Shown: piece after piece, positions 16,402 through 24,315 of the stretch
Position numbering within the stretch: the stretch's first letter is position 1
Layout of the letters: the number at the start of each line of letters is the position of its first letter
Assembly: GCA_017540905.1 (NCBI GenBank)
Contig: JAFYAC010000059.1
Coordinates: 1-44,607, forward strand
Length of the DNA: 44,607 bases
Direction of reading: 5' to 3'
DNA from: Kiritimatiellia bacterium
GTDB lineage: Bacteria; Verrucomicrobiota; Kiritimatiellia; CAIQIC01; Lenti-01
Notes under the pieces: model-generated
The model's input: only the letters and a program-made list of their open reading frames with translations
The model's database searches: none
Told to the model about the DNA's origin: nothing
Made by a program: the position numbers and the translations under genes

Positions 16402-18798
16402 ATGAAATCCCTCCCCGAACTCCTCGCCCCCGCCGGCGAAAAAGCCGCCGCCTACGCCGCCTTCGCCTTCGGCGCCGACGCCATCTACACCGGCCTCCCC
16501 CGCTTCTCCGCGCGCGCCGAAGCCGTCAACCTGACCCCCGCCGATCTGGCCGAAGTCTGCGCCTACGCCCACGGACAGCCCCGGCCCCGCCGCGTGTACG
16601 TCACCCTCAACACCCTCATCCGCACCGCCGAGACCGCGGACCTCCTGCGCTCCCTGGCCCTCTGCGCCGACTGCGGGGCCGACGCCGTGATCGTGCAGGA
16701 CCTCGGCGTCGCGCGCCTGGCCCGCCGCCACTACCCCGAACTGCGCCTCCACGCCTCCACCCAGCTCGCGATCCACAACCTCGAAGGCTGCCGCGCGGCC
16801 GCCCGCCTCGGCTTCAAGCGCGCCACCCTCGCGCGCGAACTGACCCTCGACGAAATCCGTGCCATCGCCGCCGCCTCCCCCATCGAAGTCGAGACCTTCG
16901 CCCACGGCGCCCTCTGCTACTCCTACTCCGGCCTCTGCCTCTACTCCGCCCTCCTCCGCGGCCGCTCCGGCAACCGCGGCGCCTGCGCCTACCCCTGCCG
17001 CGACGCCTTCACCCCCGTCGACGCCGACGGCGACAACGCTGCCTCCAAGCCCCGCCTCGCCTTCGCCATGAAGGACCTTTGCACCGCCCCCTGCCTCCAC
17101 GACCTCGTCCGTACCGGCGCCGCCTCCCTCAAGATCGAAGGCCGCAAGAAATCCCCGTTGTATGTCGCCGCCGCCGTCCGCCTCTACCGCGGCCTCCTCG
17201 ACGGCACCTTCACCCCCGCCGAACGAGCCGCCGCCGAACGCGACCTCCAGACCGTCTTCTCCCGCCCCACCACCGACCTCCACCTCCGTTCCCGCTGGAA
17301 CCCCTCCGTCCTCTCCCCCGACGCCACCGGCCATCTCGGCGCCCCCCTCGGCCGCGTCGAACTCGCCACCCGCAACTTCCTCCAGTTCCGCACCGAACTG
17401 CCCCTCGAAGTCCACGACGGCATCCAATTCCTCCTCCCCAACCAGACCCGTCCCCACGGCTTCCCCGTCGAAGAAATCACCCTCTCCACCGGCCGCACCG
17501 TCTACGCCGCCCCCGCCGGAACCCTTCTCGAAGTCCCCCTCCCGCCCGGCACCCCCTACATCCCCAAAGGCACCCCCCTCCACCTCGCCTCCTCCCAGAC
17601 CGCCAAACGCCGCCTCCGCTTCGACCTCCCCAACCCCCGCGAATGGCGAAAACGCACCCCCGTCGCCCTCCGCCTCGCCGCCACCCCCGACCAACTCACC
17701 CTCGCCGCCACCGCCGGAACCTCCACCACCACCCACGCCTGGCCTGGACCCTTCCCCGCCGCCAAAGACCCCGGCAAAATGGCCAGCGCCCTCCGCGAAT
17801 CCTTCGCCAAGCTCGGCGACACCCCCTTCGCGCTCGCCACCCTCGACATCGACGGCACCTTGCCCTTCGTTCCCGTCTCCCGCCTCAACGACATGCGCCG
17901 CGAATGGTCCACCGCCCTCGCCGCCGTCCTCCAGTCCGCCGCCGACGCCCGCCTCTCCACCGCCCTCTCCGACCTTGAAATCACTTCCGGAGGTGCGGCT
18001 TCCAGCCGCGCCCACCCCTCCCCAAACAATCCAACACCCACCCCCTTCCTCGTCAAAACCGACGCCCCCTCCGCCTTCCTCGCCGCCTACCCCGACGGCG
18101 ACCTCCCGCCGCGCGTCACCGAACTCTGCATCGAACTCGACGGCCGCCCCGCGACCACCGACGCCATCGCCCGCCTCTCCTCCGTCCTGCCGCCCCGCAT
18201 CGCCCTCCGCCTGGCCCTCCCCATGATCGTCCGCGCCTGGGACCGCGAACCCCTGCTCGCCCAGATCCGCCACCACCTCGACCTCGGCCACCGCCTGTGG
18301 GAAGCCGCGAACATCTCCTCCCTCGACCTCCTTCCAAAGAACCACCCCGACCTCGACCTGTCGGCCGACTGGCCCCTCTACGCCCTGAACCCCCAAGCCG
18401 CCGCCGCCTGGCGCGACCGCGGCATCACCCGCCTGACCATCTCCCCCGAAGACACAGAAGACAACGCCCTCGCCCTCGCCTCCTCCGTCCCCATCCCCGT
18501 GGTCTGGCCCGTCCGCCGCGACTCGCCGTTGTTCATCTCCGAGAACTGCCCCCACGCCGCCGCGACCGGCGCCTGTCCCCATGACGGCCGTTGCGGCTAC
18601 CCCGGCGAAACCCTCCGCAACCGCGCCGGCGAAACCATCCGCATCATCCCCCGCCACTGCCGCTTCTACACCCTCTCCGACGCCCCCACCTACCGCCCCC
18701 TCCCCCCCGACTCCCCCTTCCTCCCCCGCGCCGACTACCTCCTCCGCCCCCTCGCCCCCTCCACCCTCCGCCAAGACCTCTCCTCCCTCGCCCGCTGA
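16402..18798 (+). CDS. U32 peptidase family protein, RlhA-like (with DUF3656-like region)
   Basis: A 798-residue protein. The N-terminal half is the U32 barrel: LLAPAGEKAAAYAAFAFGAD at 7-26, LHASTQLAIHN, then the family hallmark EVETFAHGALCYSYSGLC at about 165-181 and GNRGACAYPCR, which supply the conserved cysteines. The large size with an extra C-terminal region fits the RlhA type, which hydroxylates a 23S rRNA cytidine in E. coli (prephenate-dependent); the tRNA-modifying TrhP type is shorter. More Cys residues appear near the C-terminus (ENCPHAAATGACPHDGRCGY). At 17983-18012 a REP palindrome is embedded in frame, adding about ten residues (SGGAASSRAH). The start has gagag 9 nt upstream. 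Confidence 0.8.
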   Translation: MKSLPELLAPAGEKAAAYAAFAFGADAIYTGLPRFSARAEAVNLTPADLAEVCAYAHGQPRPRRVYVTLNTLIRTAETADLLRSLALCADCGADAVIVQDLGVARLARRHYPELRLHASTQLAIHNLEGCRAAARLGFKRATLARELTLDEIRAIAAASPIEVETFAHGALCYSYSGLCLYSALLRGRSGNRGACAYPCRDAFTPVDADGDNAASKPRLAFAMKDLCTAPCLHDLVRTGAASLKIEGRKKSPLYVAAAVRLYRGLLDGTFTPAERAAAERDLQTVFSRPTTDLHLRSRWNPSVLSPDATGHLGAPLGRVELATRNFLQFRTELPLEVHDGIQFLLPNQTRPHGFPVEEITLSTGRTVYAAPAGTLLEVPLPPGTPYIPKGTPLHLASSQTAKRRLRFDLPNPREWRKRTPVALRLAATPDQLTLAATAGTSTTTHAWPGPFPAAKDPGKMASALRESFAKLGDTPFALATLDIDGTLPFVPVSRLNDMRREWSTALAAVLQSAADARLSTALSDLEITSGGAASSRAHPSPNNPTPTPFLVKTDAPSAFLAAYPDGDLPPRVTELCIELDGRPATTDAIARLSSVLPPRIALRLALPMIVRAWDREPLLAQIRHHLDLGHRLWEAANISSLDLLPKNHPDLDLSADWPLYALNPQAAAAWRDRGITRLTISPEDTEDNALALASSVPIPVVWPVRRDSPLFISENCPHAAATGACPHDGRCGYPGETLRNRAGETIRIIPRHCRFYTLSDAPTYRPLPPDSPFLPRADYLLRPLAPSTLRQDLSSLAR
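17983..18012 (+). repeat. REP palindrome inside the U32 family coding sequence
   Basis: Head CCGGAGG, stem GCGGCT, loop TCC, AGCCGC. Identical over 30 bases to 2446-2475, and read through in frame. Confidence 0.85.
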
Positions 18799-18836
18799 CC
18801 CCGCCTTTTCTTCCCTTCCCCCCCCGTTCCCCCATG

Positions 18837-18856
18837 TCGTGAGATTATGGAAAACA
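18837..18856 (+). repeat. Interspersed GAGATTAYGG motif, copy 5
   Basis: TCGTGAGATTATGGAAAACA, 38 nt after the U32 gene stop, same strand. Confidence 0.75.
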
Positions 18857-19003
18857 CGCGCATTCCCCTCACATTTCCACCATCCTCTCCTTCATGATTA
18901 TCCCCCCCCCATTCCTCCCCTCCCTATCCCGAATGCTGACCAGACAAGCTTCTCCTCACCAGCGAAAAACAAATCCCAACATGGGAACGACTGTTCCAGT
19001 TCA

Positions 19004-19220
19004 TGCCTGCGGCGCAAACTCGGAGCGCGCGGAGGAAGGAGACACGGAGGTTTCCGGGAGAGGACTTCGCTCCGGCGGCATCCATTCTTTCCCTGCCTTG
19101 GCCACCGGAAAGGAGTTTGAAGTGTGTTTTCGGAGCGTGGTCACCCCTCCGGCAAACTCCACCTCCCAAAACCCTCCGTGCCTCCTTCCTCCGTCCCCTC
19201 CGTGTTTCGCGCCGCAAGCC
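19004..19220. repeat. Long inverted repeat (about 70-bp arms) of a CACGGAGG-rich repeat
   Basis: Left arm about 19004-19078 and right arm about 19148-19220 are imperfect reverse complements, each with GCGGCGC-AAACNCGGAG and GGAGGAAGGAG blocks. The right arm matches 43871-43940 in reverse orientation. No ORF is convincing; the 530-bp gap 18799-19330 holds only this and motif copy 5. Confidence 0.65.
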
Positions 19221-19330
19221 CGTGTCCCAAAGGAGAATCCTTGCCTGCGCAGCATTCCTTCCTATCCCCCTTGCCCTTCCCCGCCCAACCCCAGCCGCCA
19301 CGCTTCCCCGCCCGCCTGCCGCCCCGCCCC

Positions 19331-20005
19331 TCAACGGGAGTGCGCCCGGACCAGCGCGTAGAAGCGGTCCTCGTACTCCTGGAACCGCCCCCGCCGCTTG
19401 AGGAGCCCGGCCAGCGCGGAAAGACTCGACTTGTCCCGCGCGGCCAGCCGGAAAGCGGCTTCGATCTCGTGCTTCGACCCGTCCGGATCCGCCCGCAGCT
19501 CCCGCGCATTCAGGGGCGCCGAGTTCCGGGTCATCCCGAAAAGCAGCGTCAGCAGGCTCACCTCCCACGGCTCGTCCACCCCCACCAGCAGCGCCGAATA
19601 CGGATCGTTCCGCGACTCTAAATCCGCCTTGACCCGATCCAGGACGTTCGGCAGCGCATCGTGCACCACCGTCTCGCTCAGCGTCTCCTGGCGGATCTTG
19701 AAGCCGTACTTGAGGATCGAGATATCCTGTTCCTGCAACCACCGAGCGAACGCTTCCGCCTGCTCCGACGCGAACCCCGACTCCAGCGGCGACTCCCGCA
19801 GCGAATCCGGCGTCAGGATTTGCGGGCGGAACGACTGGATACGCCCTTCCCGGATCCGCACCTGCCCCACGCTGTCCATTGGCTCCGCCAGCAGGTGGTA
19901 GCGCACCAGCGTCACCCCGAACGTCTCCAGACGGCCGCGCGGCATCAGCACGATCTGCGTGTTGTGCACGGCGTACCAGAAATCGAATGCCCGGGTTTCT
20001 TCCAT
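19331..20005 (-). CDS. Conserved-looking hypothetical protein
   Basis: A 224-residue soluble protein that I do not recognise. No signal peptide, no membrane segments. It begins MEETRAFDFWYAVHNTQIVL and is rich in charged residues, with an N-terminal beta-rich half and a C-terminal helical half; a TPR-like ending (LLKRRGRFQEYEDRFYALV) is possible. Codon use follows the neighbours, and the frame has a strong promoter at leaderless spacing before ATG 20005 (TTGCAA-N17-TATAGA-N6), which supports it being real and fixes the start. It is convergent with the U32 gene. Next upstream on the same strand is lptA, 177 nt away, with motif copy 6 between. Confidence 0.75.
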   Translation of the reverse strand: MEETRAFDFWYAVHNTQIVLMPRGRLETFGVTLVRYHLLAEPMDSVGQVRIREGRIQSFRPQILTPDSLRESPLESGFASEQAEAFARWLQEQDISILKYGFKIRQETLSETVVHDALPNVLDRVKADLESRNDPYSALLVGVDEPWEVSLLTLLFGMTRNSAPLNARELRADPDGSKHEIEAAFRLAARDKSSLSALAGLLKRRGRFQEYEDRFYALVRAHSR

Positions 20006-20011
20006 GCCCGT

Positions 20012-20040
20012 TCTATACGCCACCGCACCCGCCCTTGCAA
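20012..20040 (-). promoter_or_regulatory. Predicted promoter of the hypothetical gene
   Basis: Minus strand TTGCAA (20040-20035), 17-nt spacer, TATAGA (20017-20012), 6 nt, ATG. One of the clearest leaderless-type promoters in the window. Confidence 0.65.
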
Positions 20041-20071
20041 AGTTGAAAACTCCGCCCCCCTCCTCCCCTGT

Positions 20072-20090
20072 CCGCGAGATTATGGAAAAC
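20072..20090 (+). repeat. Interspersed GAGATTAYGG motif, copy 6
   Basis: CCGCGAGATTATGGAAAAC, between two minus-strand genes and opposite to them in orientation. Confidence 0.75.
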
Positions 20091-20182
20091 CACGCGGAAA
20101 TCCACCGATTCCATGCACGTTCTCCACGAGAAAACCCGCGGATTCCTCCGCGGGCCATCCCCCCTTTTCCCTGCCCCCGCCC

Positions 20183-20734
20183 CTACCGGCTGCCCGGCAA
20201 CAGGAGCCCGTCGGCCCCGTCCGACGACCCTCCGAAGTCCTCGGAATAGATGACCAGCCGCGCCTTCGGCTTGCACTCGACCCGCTGCTGGTCGCGCCAG
20301 AAGGTGATGACCTCGCCTTCCATGATGTTCCGCCCCTGCATCACCTGCGGCGGCCCGCCCGCCAGCACGATCCGCCCGGTCGGCACGTCGTACGTCGCGA
20401 CCTCGGAGCGCGCCTTCTTGTCCCCCTGCGTCAGCAGCACGCGGCCCTCGGCCTTGACGGTCTGGGCCCCGCCGTGCTCGGTGAAGACGATGGTCAGCCG
20501 CTGGGCGCTCAGCTGCATCCGCGGGTCGTTGACCATCACGTTGCCGTCGAACAGCGCGAACTTCTGCGTGTAGTCGAACGTCAGCTTGTCCGCCGTGACG
20601 ATGGTGGCGTCGTCGCTGGCCTCGAGGCTGCGCCCGTCGTCGTCGAGGGCGCTCGCCGCGCGCGCGGCCGGCGGGGCGAATGCCAGCACGGCGAGGGCGA
20701 GGGCGGGAAGGATGCATGTCAGGATGCTTTTCAT
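20183..20734 (-). CDS. lptA: LptA/OstA-like periplasmic LPS transport protein
   Basis: A 183-residue secreted protein with a signal peptide (MKSILTCILPALALAVLAFA, cleavage after ARA at about 26). The OstA-fold repeat pattern is seen in TIVTADKLTFDYTQKFALFDGNV, ARSEVATYDVPTGRIVLAGG and MEGEVITFWRDQQRVECK segments (each quoted in part), as in LptA, which bridges LPS from inner to outer membrane. Start with gaggt 6 nt upstream. It begins 8 nt after the LptC-like gene, so the two are co-transcribed; no lptB, kdsC or kdsD is beside them. The size and single OstA domain fit LptA rather than LptD. Confidence 0.8.
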   Translation of the reverse strand: MKSILTCILPALALAVLAFAPPAARAASALDDDGRSLEASDDATIVTADKLTFDYTQKFALFDGNVMVNDPRMQLSAQRLTIVFTEHGGAQTVKAEGRVLLTQGDKKARSEVATYDVPTGRIVLAGGPPQVMQGRNIMEGEVITFWRDQQRVECKPKARLVIYSEDFGGSSDGADGLLLPGSR

Positions 20735-20742
20735 GTTGGACC

Positions 20743-21252
20743 TCACGGGTTTTGGGCTTCTGGCGGAACGGCGATGTCCTCGAGCGGCTCGCTGGCCGCG
20801 GGCTCGGAGAGCGCGTCGTCGAGCGACGAGTCGAGGATGACCTTGGCGTTGTGGAAAATCTGGAACTGCGCGTTCTCGCCGTTCCAGGCAAAACCGTCGC
20901 CGGTCACGATCCCCCGCCCGGTGACGATCCGGATGTGGTCCTTGGACGCGGCCTTCTTCTGGGTCGGGGCGTACGCGCATTCCGGCGAGAACACCCGCGC
21001 CACCACTTCCCCCTCGTTGAAGATTTCAATCTTCAGGCCGGTCAGCTGGATGATGTTGTCGGCCAGGAAGGTCGCGGTCTCGCCGTACAGCTGGTGCTGC
21101 AGGCGCCCGTCGGAGCCGTATTCGGGCAACCGGAAATTCTTGATGGTCTGCCCCTGCATCTGGGCAAGCGCGGCGGGCGCGGCGGCCAGCGCGGCCGCCA
21201 GCGCGAGGGCCGCGGCCGCGGGACGGAACCGGGGTGTTGCGAACGGATTCAT
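20743..21252 (-). CDS. LptC-like / LPS-assembly-related periplasmic protein
   Basis: A 169-residue protein with an Ala-rich N-terminal signal or anchor (about 10-30, ending AALAQ) and a beta-strand pattern (GRLQHQLYGETATFLADN, IIQLTGLKIEIFNEGEVVARVFS, RIVTGRGIVTGDGFAWNGE in parts) typical of LptC, which passes LPS from the LptBFG transporter to LptA. The position directly before lptA with an 8-nt gap supports this. It has an unusual acidic C-terminal tail of about 35 residues. The start is fixed by a leaderless-type promoter 7 nt away. It could instead be a second OstA-fold protein. Confidence 0.7.
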   Translation of the reverse strand: MNPFATPRFRPAAAALALAAALAAAPAALAQMQGQTIKNFRLPEYGSDGRLQHQLYGETATFLADNIIQLTGLKIEIFNEGEVVARVFSPECAYAPTQKKAASKDHIRIVTGRGIVTGDGFAWNGENAQFQIFHNAKVILDSSLDDALSEPAASEPLEDIAVPPEAQNP

Positions 21253-21259
21253 GCGTGCA

Positions 21260-21288
21260 ACTTAATGCGTCTGCCGGGAAAAAGGCAA
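21260..21288 (-). promoter_or_regulatory. Predicted promoter of the lptC-lptA pair
   Basis: Minus strand TTGCCT (21288-21283), 17-nt spacer, TTAAGT (21265-21260), 7 nt to ATG. No Shine-Dalgarno, leaderless geometry. Confidence 0.5.
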
Positions 21289-21308
21289 TCCCAAACCGCG
21301 CCGCCGCC

Positions 21309-22415
21309 TCAGCGGCGGTTCGGCCGCGACGGCACCCACTCCCGGATTCTGTCCAGCTCCCCCGTCCAGCGCCGGCGGTTCGCCCGCAGCTCCGCGAAGG
21401 CCCCGTACAGGTCGCAGAAGATCTCCCGGAACTGCTCCAGGTAGATCATGCGTTCCTGGAAGCGGCTCGCCGCATCCATCGGGCCCTCCCCCTGCGGCAC
21501 CTTCAGCGACCGCACCGCGAACGTGTCCGCATCCAGCTGGAACCGCCACTGCGTCGCCTCGTCCAGCGCGAACGTCACCGTCGCCGCCTTGAGCTTCTTG
21601 CCCGCCTTCAGGCACGTCTTGGCCTCCGCGCTCCGTTCCGGCAGCCCCTTGCGCAGCACCGTCACGTGCGCCCCGTCCCCCTCGTGGGCGAACGTCAGCG
21701 GCCCCTCGATCAGCACGTCCAGCGACCGGCCGTCCGCCAGCGCCACCCGCCCGTTCTGGCTCTCCGCCTTGAACCACAGCCACGTCAGGAACTCCCGCCC
21801 CGGCAGCATCTCCATCGCCGTGTCGGCCGTTTCCCTCGAGAACCCGTCCCCGTGCAGGTCCGCCAAATCCACGTTCTTCAGCCGCAGCGCCATCGCCTCC
21901 GGCTCCTCCGGCGCGCCCGAAAAGCCGAGCGCCTCCCGTAGCGCCCCGCAGAACGTGTCGATCAGCGTGTCCGACAGCGCCGTCGCGAACAGATGGTGCG
22001 TCCCCGGCTGGTACACGAACGGCAGCGCCTGGATTGACGGCGGCATCTTCGGCGTCAGCCGCTCCTTCACCTCCTTGCGGATTTCCGCGCGGTCCTTCGC
22101 CTTGAGGAACGCCACCCCCTCCGCCGCCGCGCGCGCGATTTCCTCCATCCGGCACTCCGCCTTCAGCAGCGCGCCAGGGACCTTCCGCGTCGCCGTGCGC
22201 CACGTCAGCCGCACGTAGCCGGCGTACTGCGCCGACTCCTCCGTCAGGTTCGTGTCCAGCAGGTGGCGGCCCGTCACCCAGCCCGACTGCGACTCCAGGT
22301 CGGACGCATCCAGCGACCCGGCGTGCTTCGCCGCGAACTTTTCCAGCCAGTTCTTCGGGAATGGCCGCGGCAGCGCCACCACCCTGAAACTCATCGATCC
22401 ACTTTCGAAAGCCAT
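21309..22415 (-). CDS. rdgC: RdgC-like recombination-associated protein
   Basis: A 368-residue protein whose layout resembles RdgC, a ring-shaped DNA-binding protein that modulates RecA: an N-terminal segment with SQSGWVTGRHLLDT (compare the MGWVPP-type motif), an A-rich helix EIARAAAEGVAFLKAK followed by EIRKEVKERLTPKMPPSIQA, then a core where HHLFATALSDTLIDTFCGAL matches the RdgC segment before the KSLG helix (here REALGFSG). It is longer than E. coli RdgC (303). Start at 22415 with aggagg 6 nt upstream, the best Shine-Dalgarno in the window. It is divergent from the unknown gene at 22564. Identification is from motif order only. Confidence 0.65.
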   Translation of the reverse strand: MAFESGSMSFRVVALPRPFPKNWLEKFAAKHAGSLDASDLESQSGWVTGRHLLDTNLTEESAQYAGYVRLTWRTATRKVPGALLKAECRMEEIARAAAEGVAFLKAKDRAEIRKEVKERLTPKMPPSIQALPFVYQPGTHHLFATALSDTLIDTFCGALREALGFSGAPEEPEAMALRLKNVDLADLHGDGFSRETADTAMEMLPGREFLTWLWFKAESQNGRVALADGRSLDVLIEGPLTFAHEGDGAHVTVLRKGLPERSAEAKTCLKAGKKLKAATVTFALDEATQWRFQLDADTFAVRSLKVPQGEGPMDAASRFQERMIYLEQFREIFCDLYGAFAELRANRRRWTGELDRIREWVPSRPNRR

Positions 22416-22506
22416 GTATCCTCCTGTCGCGGTCCCACGGACCGCATGTCCCGCCACGATGCCACGCCCCCGCCCCCCCTGCAAGCCGTAATCTCCCCGC
22501 CCCATG

Positions 22507-22526
22507 CCGCGAGATTATGGAAAACA
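22507..22526 (+). repeat. Interspersed GAGATTAYGG motif, copy 7
   Basis: CCGCGAGATTATGGAAAACA immediately upstream (2 nt) of the -35 box of the next gene, so it could influence that promoter. Confidence 0.75.
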
Positions 22527-22527
22527 C

Positions 22528-22556
22528 TTGACATCCCCCCGCGCCCGCCCCATTCT
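22528..22556 (+). promoter_or_regulatory. Predicted promoter of the unknown gene at 22564
   Basis: TTGACA (22528-22533), 17-nt spacer, CATTCT (22551-22556), 7 nt to ATG. Same boxes and spacing as the RAYT promoter. Confidence 0.55.
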
Positions 22557-22563
22557 CGCGCCC

Positions 22564-23484
22564 ATGAAAACGCAACTCCTCAACGCCCTCCGCAACACCG
22601 GCCGCGTCCTCGACGGCCTCGACCGCATCAACCGCCAGGATGTCGGCCGCATCCACGCCGACCGCTGCATCCCCATTCTCATGGCCCTCGCGCCGCCGGT
22701 CTTCGCCGCGTTCGTCCTCGGCGAAGTCGGCATGTGGGCCATCGACGAAATCCGCCACCAGGTCCGCATCCGCGAAAAGCGCCCCGCCTCCCCCTCCCTG
22801 CGCGGCACCCCCACGCCCAAGGAAATCGCCGCCGACTGGGCCGACCGCCCCCGTTCCCTCGCCACCTGCCTGCGCCTCGCCTCCCGGCTGGCCGACCTCG
22901 ACCCCACGCTCGACCACACGCTCGTCCTCCGCGAACTCCCCAGCGGCAAGAAACTCATCCGCGCCCGGAAGGGCGGCATGAAAGGCTGGCTGGAAGACCA
23001 CCGCGTGGCCGTCTCCTATCCCACCGTCATGCGCTACAAGAAGCTCGCCCAGCGCCTCCGCCGCGTGCTGGAGCTCGACGACCGCCTCCCGCTCGAATGG
23101 GCAATGTCCGGCCTCCCCGAAAACCAATTCCTAGATCCCGACCTCGCCGCACAGCTCGCGGCCGCGTCCCGCCGCCTGGCCAAAATCCTCCGCGACAATT
23201 CCTCCCTGGCCGCCCTCACCCGCGAAGTCGAACGCAAGCTTGGCATCCTCCGTCTCGTGACCGTGCGGAAGAGCCGCGGTCCGAGATGCGGAAAAGGACG
23301 GAAAAACAATGGGTTTTCCGTAATCTCGCGAGGACGGCGGGCGAACGTCTCCCCGGGGCGCGTCGAAGCGACGAAGACCGCGATGGCGAGGCTGCTCAAG
23401 GCCCGCAACCTGTCCGGTCCGGCCCTGCATCTCCAAAACCGCCTGGCCATCTGGCTGTCCGGGCTGCCCCCGGCCGCCCCTTGA
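22564..23484 (+). CDS. Uncharacterised protein with HTH-like segment
   Basis: A 306-residue protein I do not recognise. A hydrophobic stretch near 39-57 (PILMALAPPVFAAFVLGEVG) may be a membrane or buried helix. The middle contains VAVSYPTVMRYKKLAQRLRR, which looks like a helix-turn-helix recognition helix as in phage or plasmid DNA-binding proteins; this is weak. About residues 236-262 are encoded by, and around, a copy of the GAGATTAYGG motif (23313-23331), with the local sequence GKGRKNNGFSVISRG having a different character from the rest, so the gene has absorbed a repeat. It is transcribed towards the AlkD-like gene, 4 nt tail to tail. Confidence 0.65.
   Translation: MKTQLLNALRNTGRVLDGLDRINRQDVGRIHADRCIPILMALAPPVFAAFVLGEVGMWAIDEIRHQVRIREKRPASPSLRGTPTPKEIAADWADRPRSLATCLRLASRLADLDPTLDHTLVLRELPSGKKLIRARKGGMKGWLEDHRVAVSYPTVMRYKKLAQRLRRVLELDDRLPLEWAMSGLPENQFLDPDLAAQLAAASRRLAKILRDNSSLAALTREVERKLGILRLVTVRKSRGPRCGKGRKNNGFSVISRGRRANVSPGRVEATKTAMARLLKARNLSGPALHLQNRLAIWLSGLPPAAP
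23313..23331 (-). repeat. Interspersed GAGATTAYGG motif, copy 8, inside a coding sequence
   Basis: TCGCGAGATTACGGAAAAC on the minus strand within the gene at 22564-23484. On that strand GGAAAAC and a downstream GTTTTTCC can pair. Confidence 0.8.
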
Positions 23485-23488
23485 TGCC

Positions 23489-24223
23489 TCAGCGGGCGGT
23501 CCGCCCCCGCGGCCGCCCCGCCGCCAGCCACTTCCCCTTCCGTTCCGCCTCCGGGAATTTCTCGATGGCGTACCGCAGCATCGTCCGCGGCATCTCCGCG
23601 CACCGCGGCTCCAGGAACGCCCGCAACGCGCCGGCGTCCCGCTTGCCGGCCTCCCGGAGAAGCCAGCCGACGGCCTTGTGGATGAGGTCGTGCGGGTGGT
23701 GCAGCAGGATGTCGGCGATCGCGAACGTATCCCCCAGCTCCCCGCACCGCACGAACGCCATCGTGCTGACAATCCCGATCCGCCGCTCCCAAACGCTCCT
23801 CCCCTCCCGCGCCAGCCGGTACAGCACGCCCCGGTCCCTGTCCACAAGCCATTCCCCCAGCAGGGCATAGCACGACAGATCCACGAGGTCCCAATTGTTG
23901 ATGCGTTCCGTGTGCGCGAGATAGAAATCGGCGCACGCCGCGCGTCGCCCCGGGTCCTTCCGGGCGTGCGCGAACATTTCGACCAGGGCCAGCAGCCCGG
24001 CCAGCCGCACCTCGTGGTAGGGGCTCGCGAGGCACTCACCGATTTCGCCGAACCCGACCTCCCGCCACCTCCGCCGCACCGCCTCCCGGACGGCCGGCAC
24101 CTTGACGCCGAGGAACACGTCCCCCTCCCCGTACTCCCCCGGACCCGTCCGGAAAAATCTCGCCATGCCCGGCACCGCCGCCGGATTTGCGCGCCCGAGG
24201 ATGTCTTCGCCCAGTATGTTCAC
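23489..24223 (-). CDS. DNA alkylation repair protein (AlkD-like, HEAT repeats)
   Basis: A 244-residue helical protein of the DNA alkylation repair family (AlkD/AlkC-like glycosylases that remove alkylated bases). Family-like segments: MARFFRTGPGEYGEGDVFLG then VKVPAVREAVRR near the N-terminus, the HEAT-repeat run SPYHEVRLAGLLALVEMF, NNWDLVDLSCYALLG, ERRIGIVSTMAFVRCGE and HDLIHKAVGWLLREAGKRD, and a Trp/Asp set usual for AlkD. A GTG start at 24223 is chosen because ggagg lies 8-9 nt before it and the upstream reading frame continues into the next gene without other support. Motif copy 9 lies just upstream. Confidence 0.85.
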   Translation of the reverse strand: MNILGEDILGRANPAAVPGMARFFRTGPGEYGEGDVFLGVKVPAVREAVRRRWREVGFGEIGECLASPYHEVRLAGLLALVEMFAHARKDPGRRAACADFYLAHTERINNWDLVDLSCYALLGEWLVDRDRGVLYRLAREGRSVWERRIGIVSTMAFVRCGELGDTFAIADILLHHPHDLIHKAVGWLLREAGKRDAGALRAFLEPRCAEMPRTMLRYAIEKFPEAERKGKWLAAGRPRGRTAR

Positions 24224-24250
24224 GACGCGTTTTCCTCCGTATTCAACCGC

Positions 24251-24269
24251 ATTTTCTGTAATCTCACGC
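24251..24269 (-). repeat. Interspersed GAGATTAYGG motif, copy 9
   Basis: GCGTGAGATTACAGAAAAT on the minus strand, 46 nt after the antiporter stop and 27 nt before the AlkD-like start. Confidence 0.7.
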
Positions 24270-24315
24270 CGATTCCCGTTCCGGGGGGGCGGCCAATCCG
24301 CAAGCTCGCGGACAC

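Noticed and set aside
15583-18774. 1063-codon minus-strand ORF opposite ribF and the U32 gene
   Set aside because: Low-complexity Gly/Arg sequence; typical high-GC shadow.
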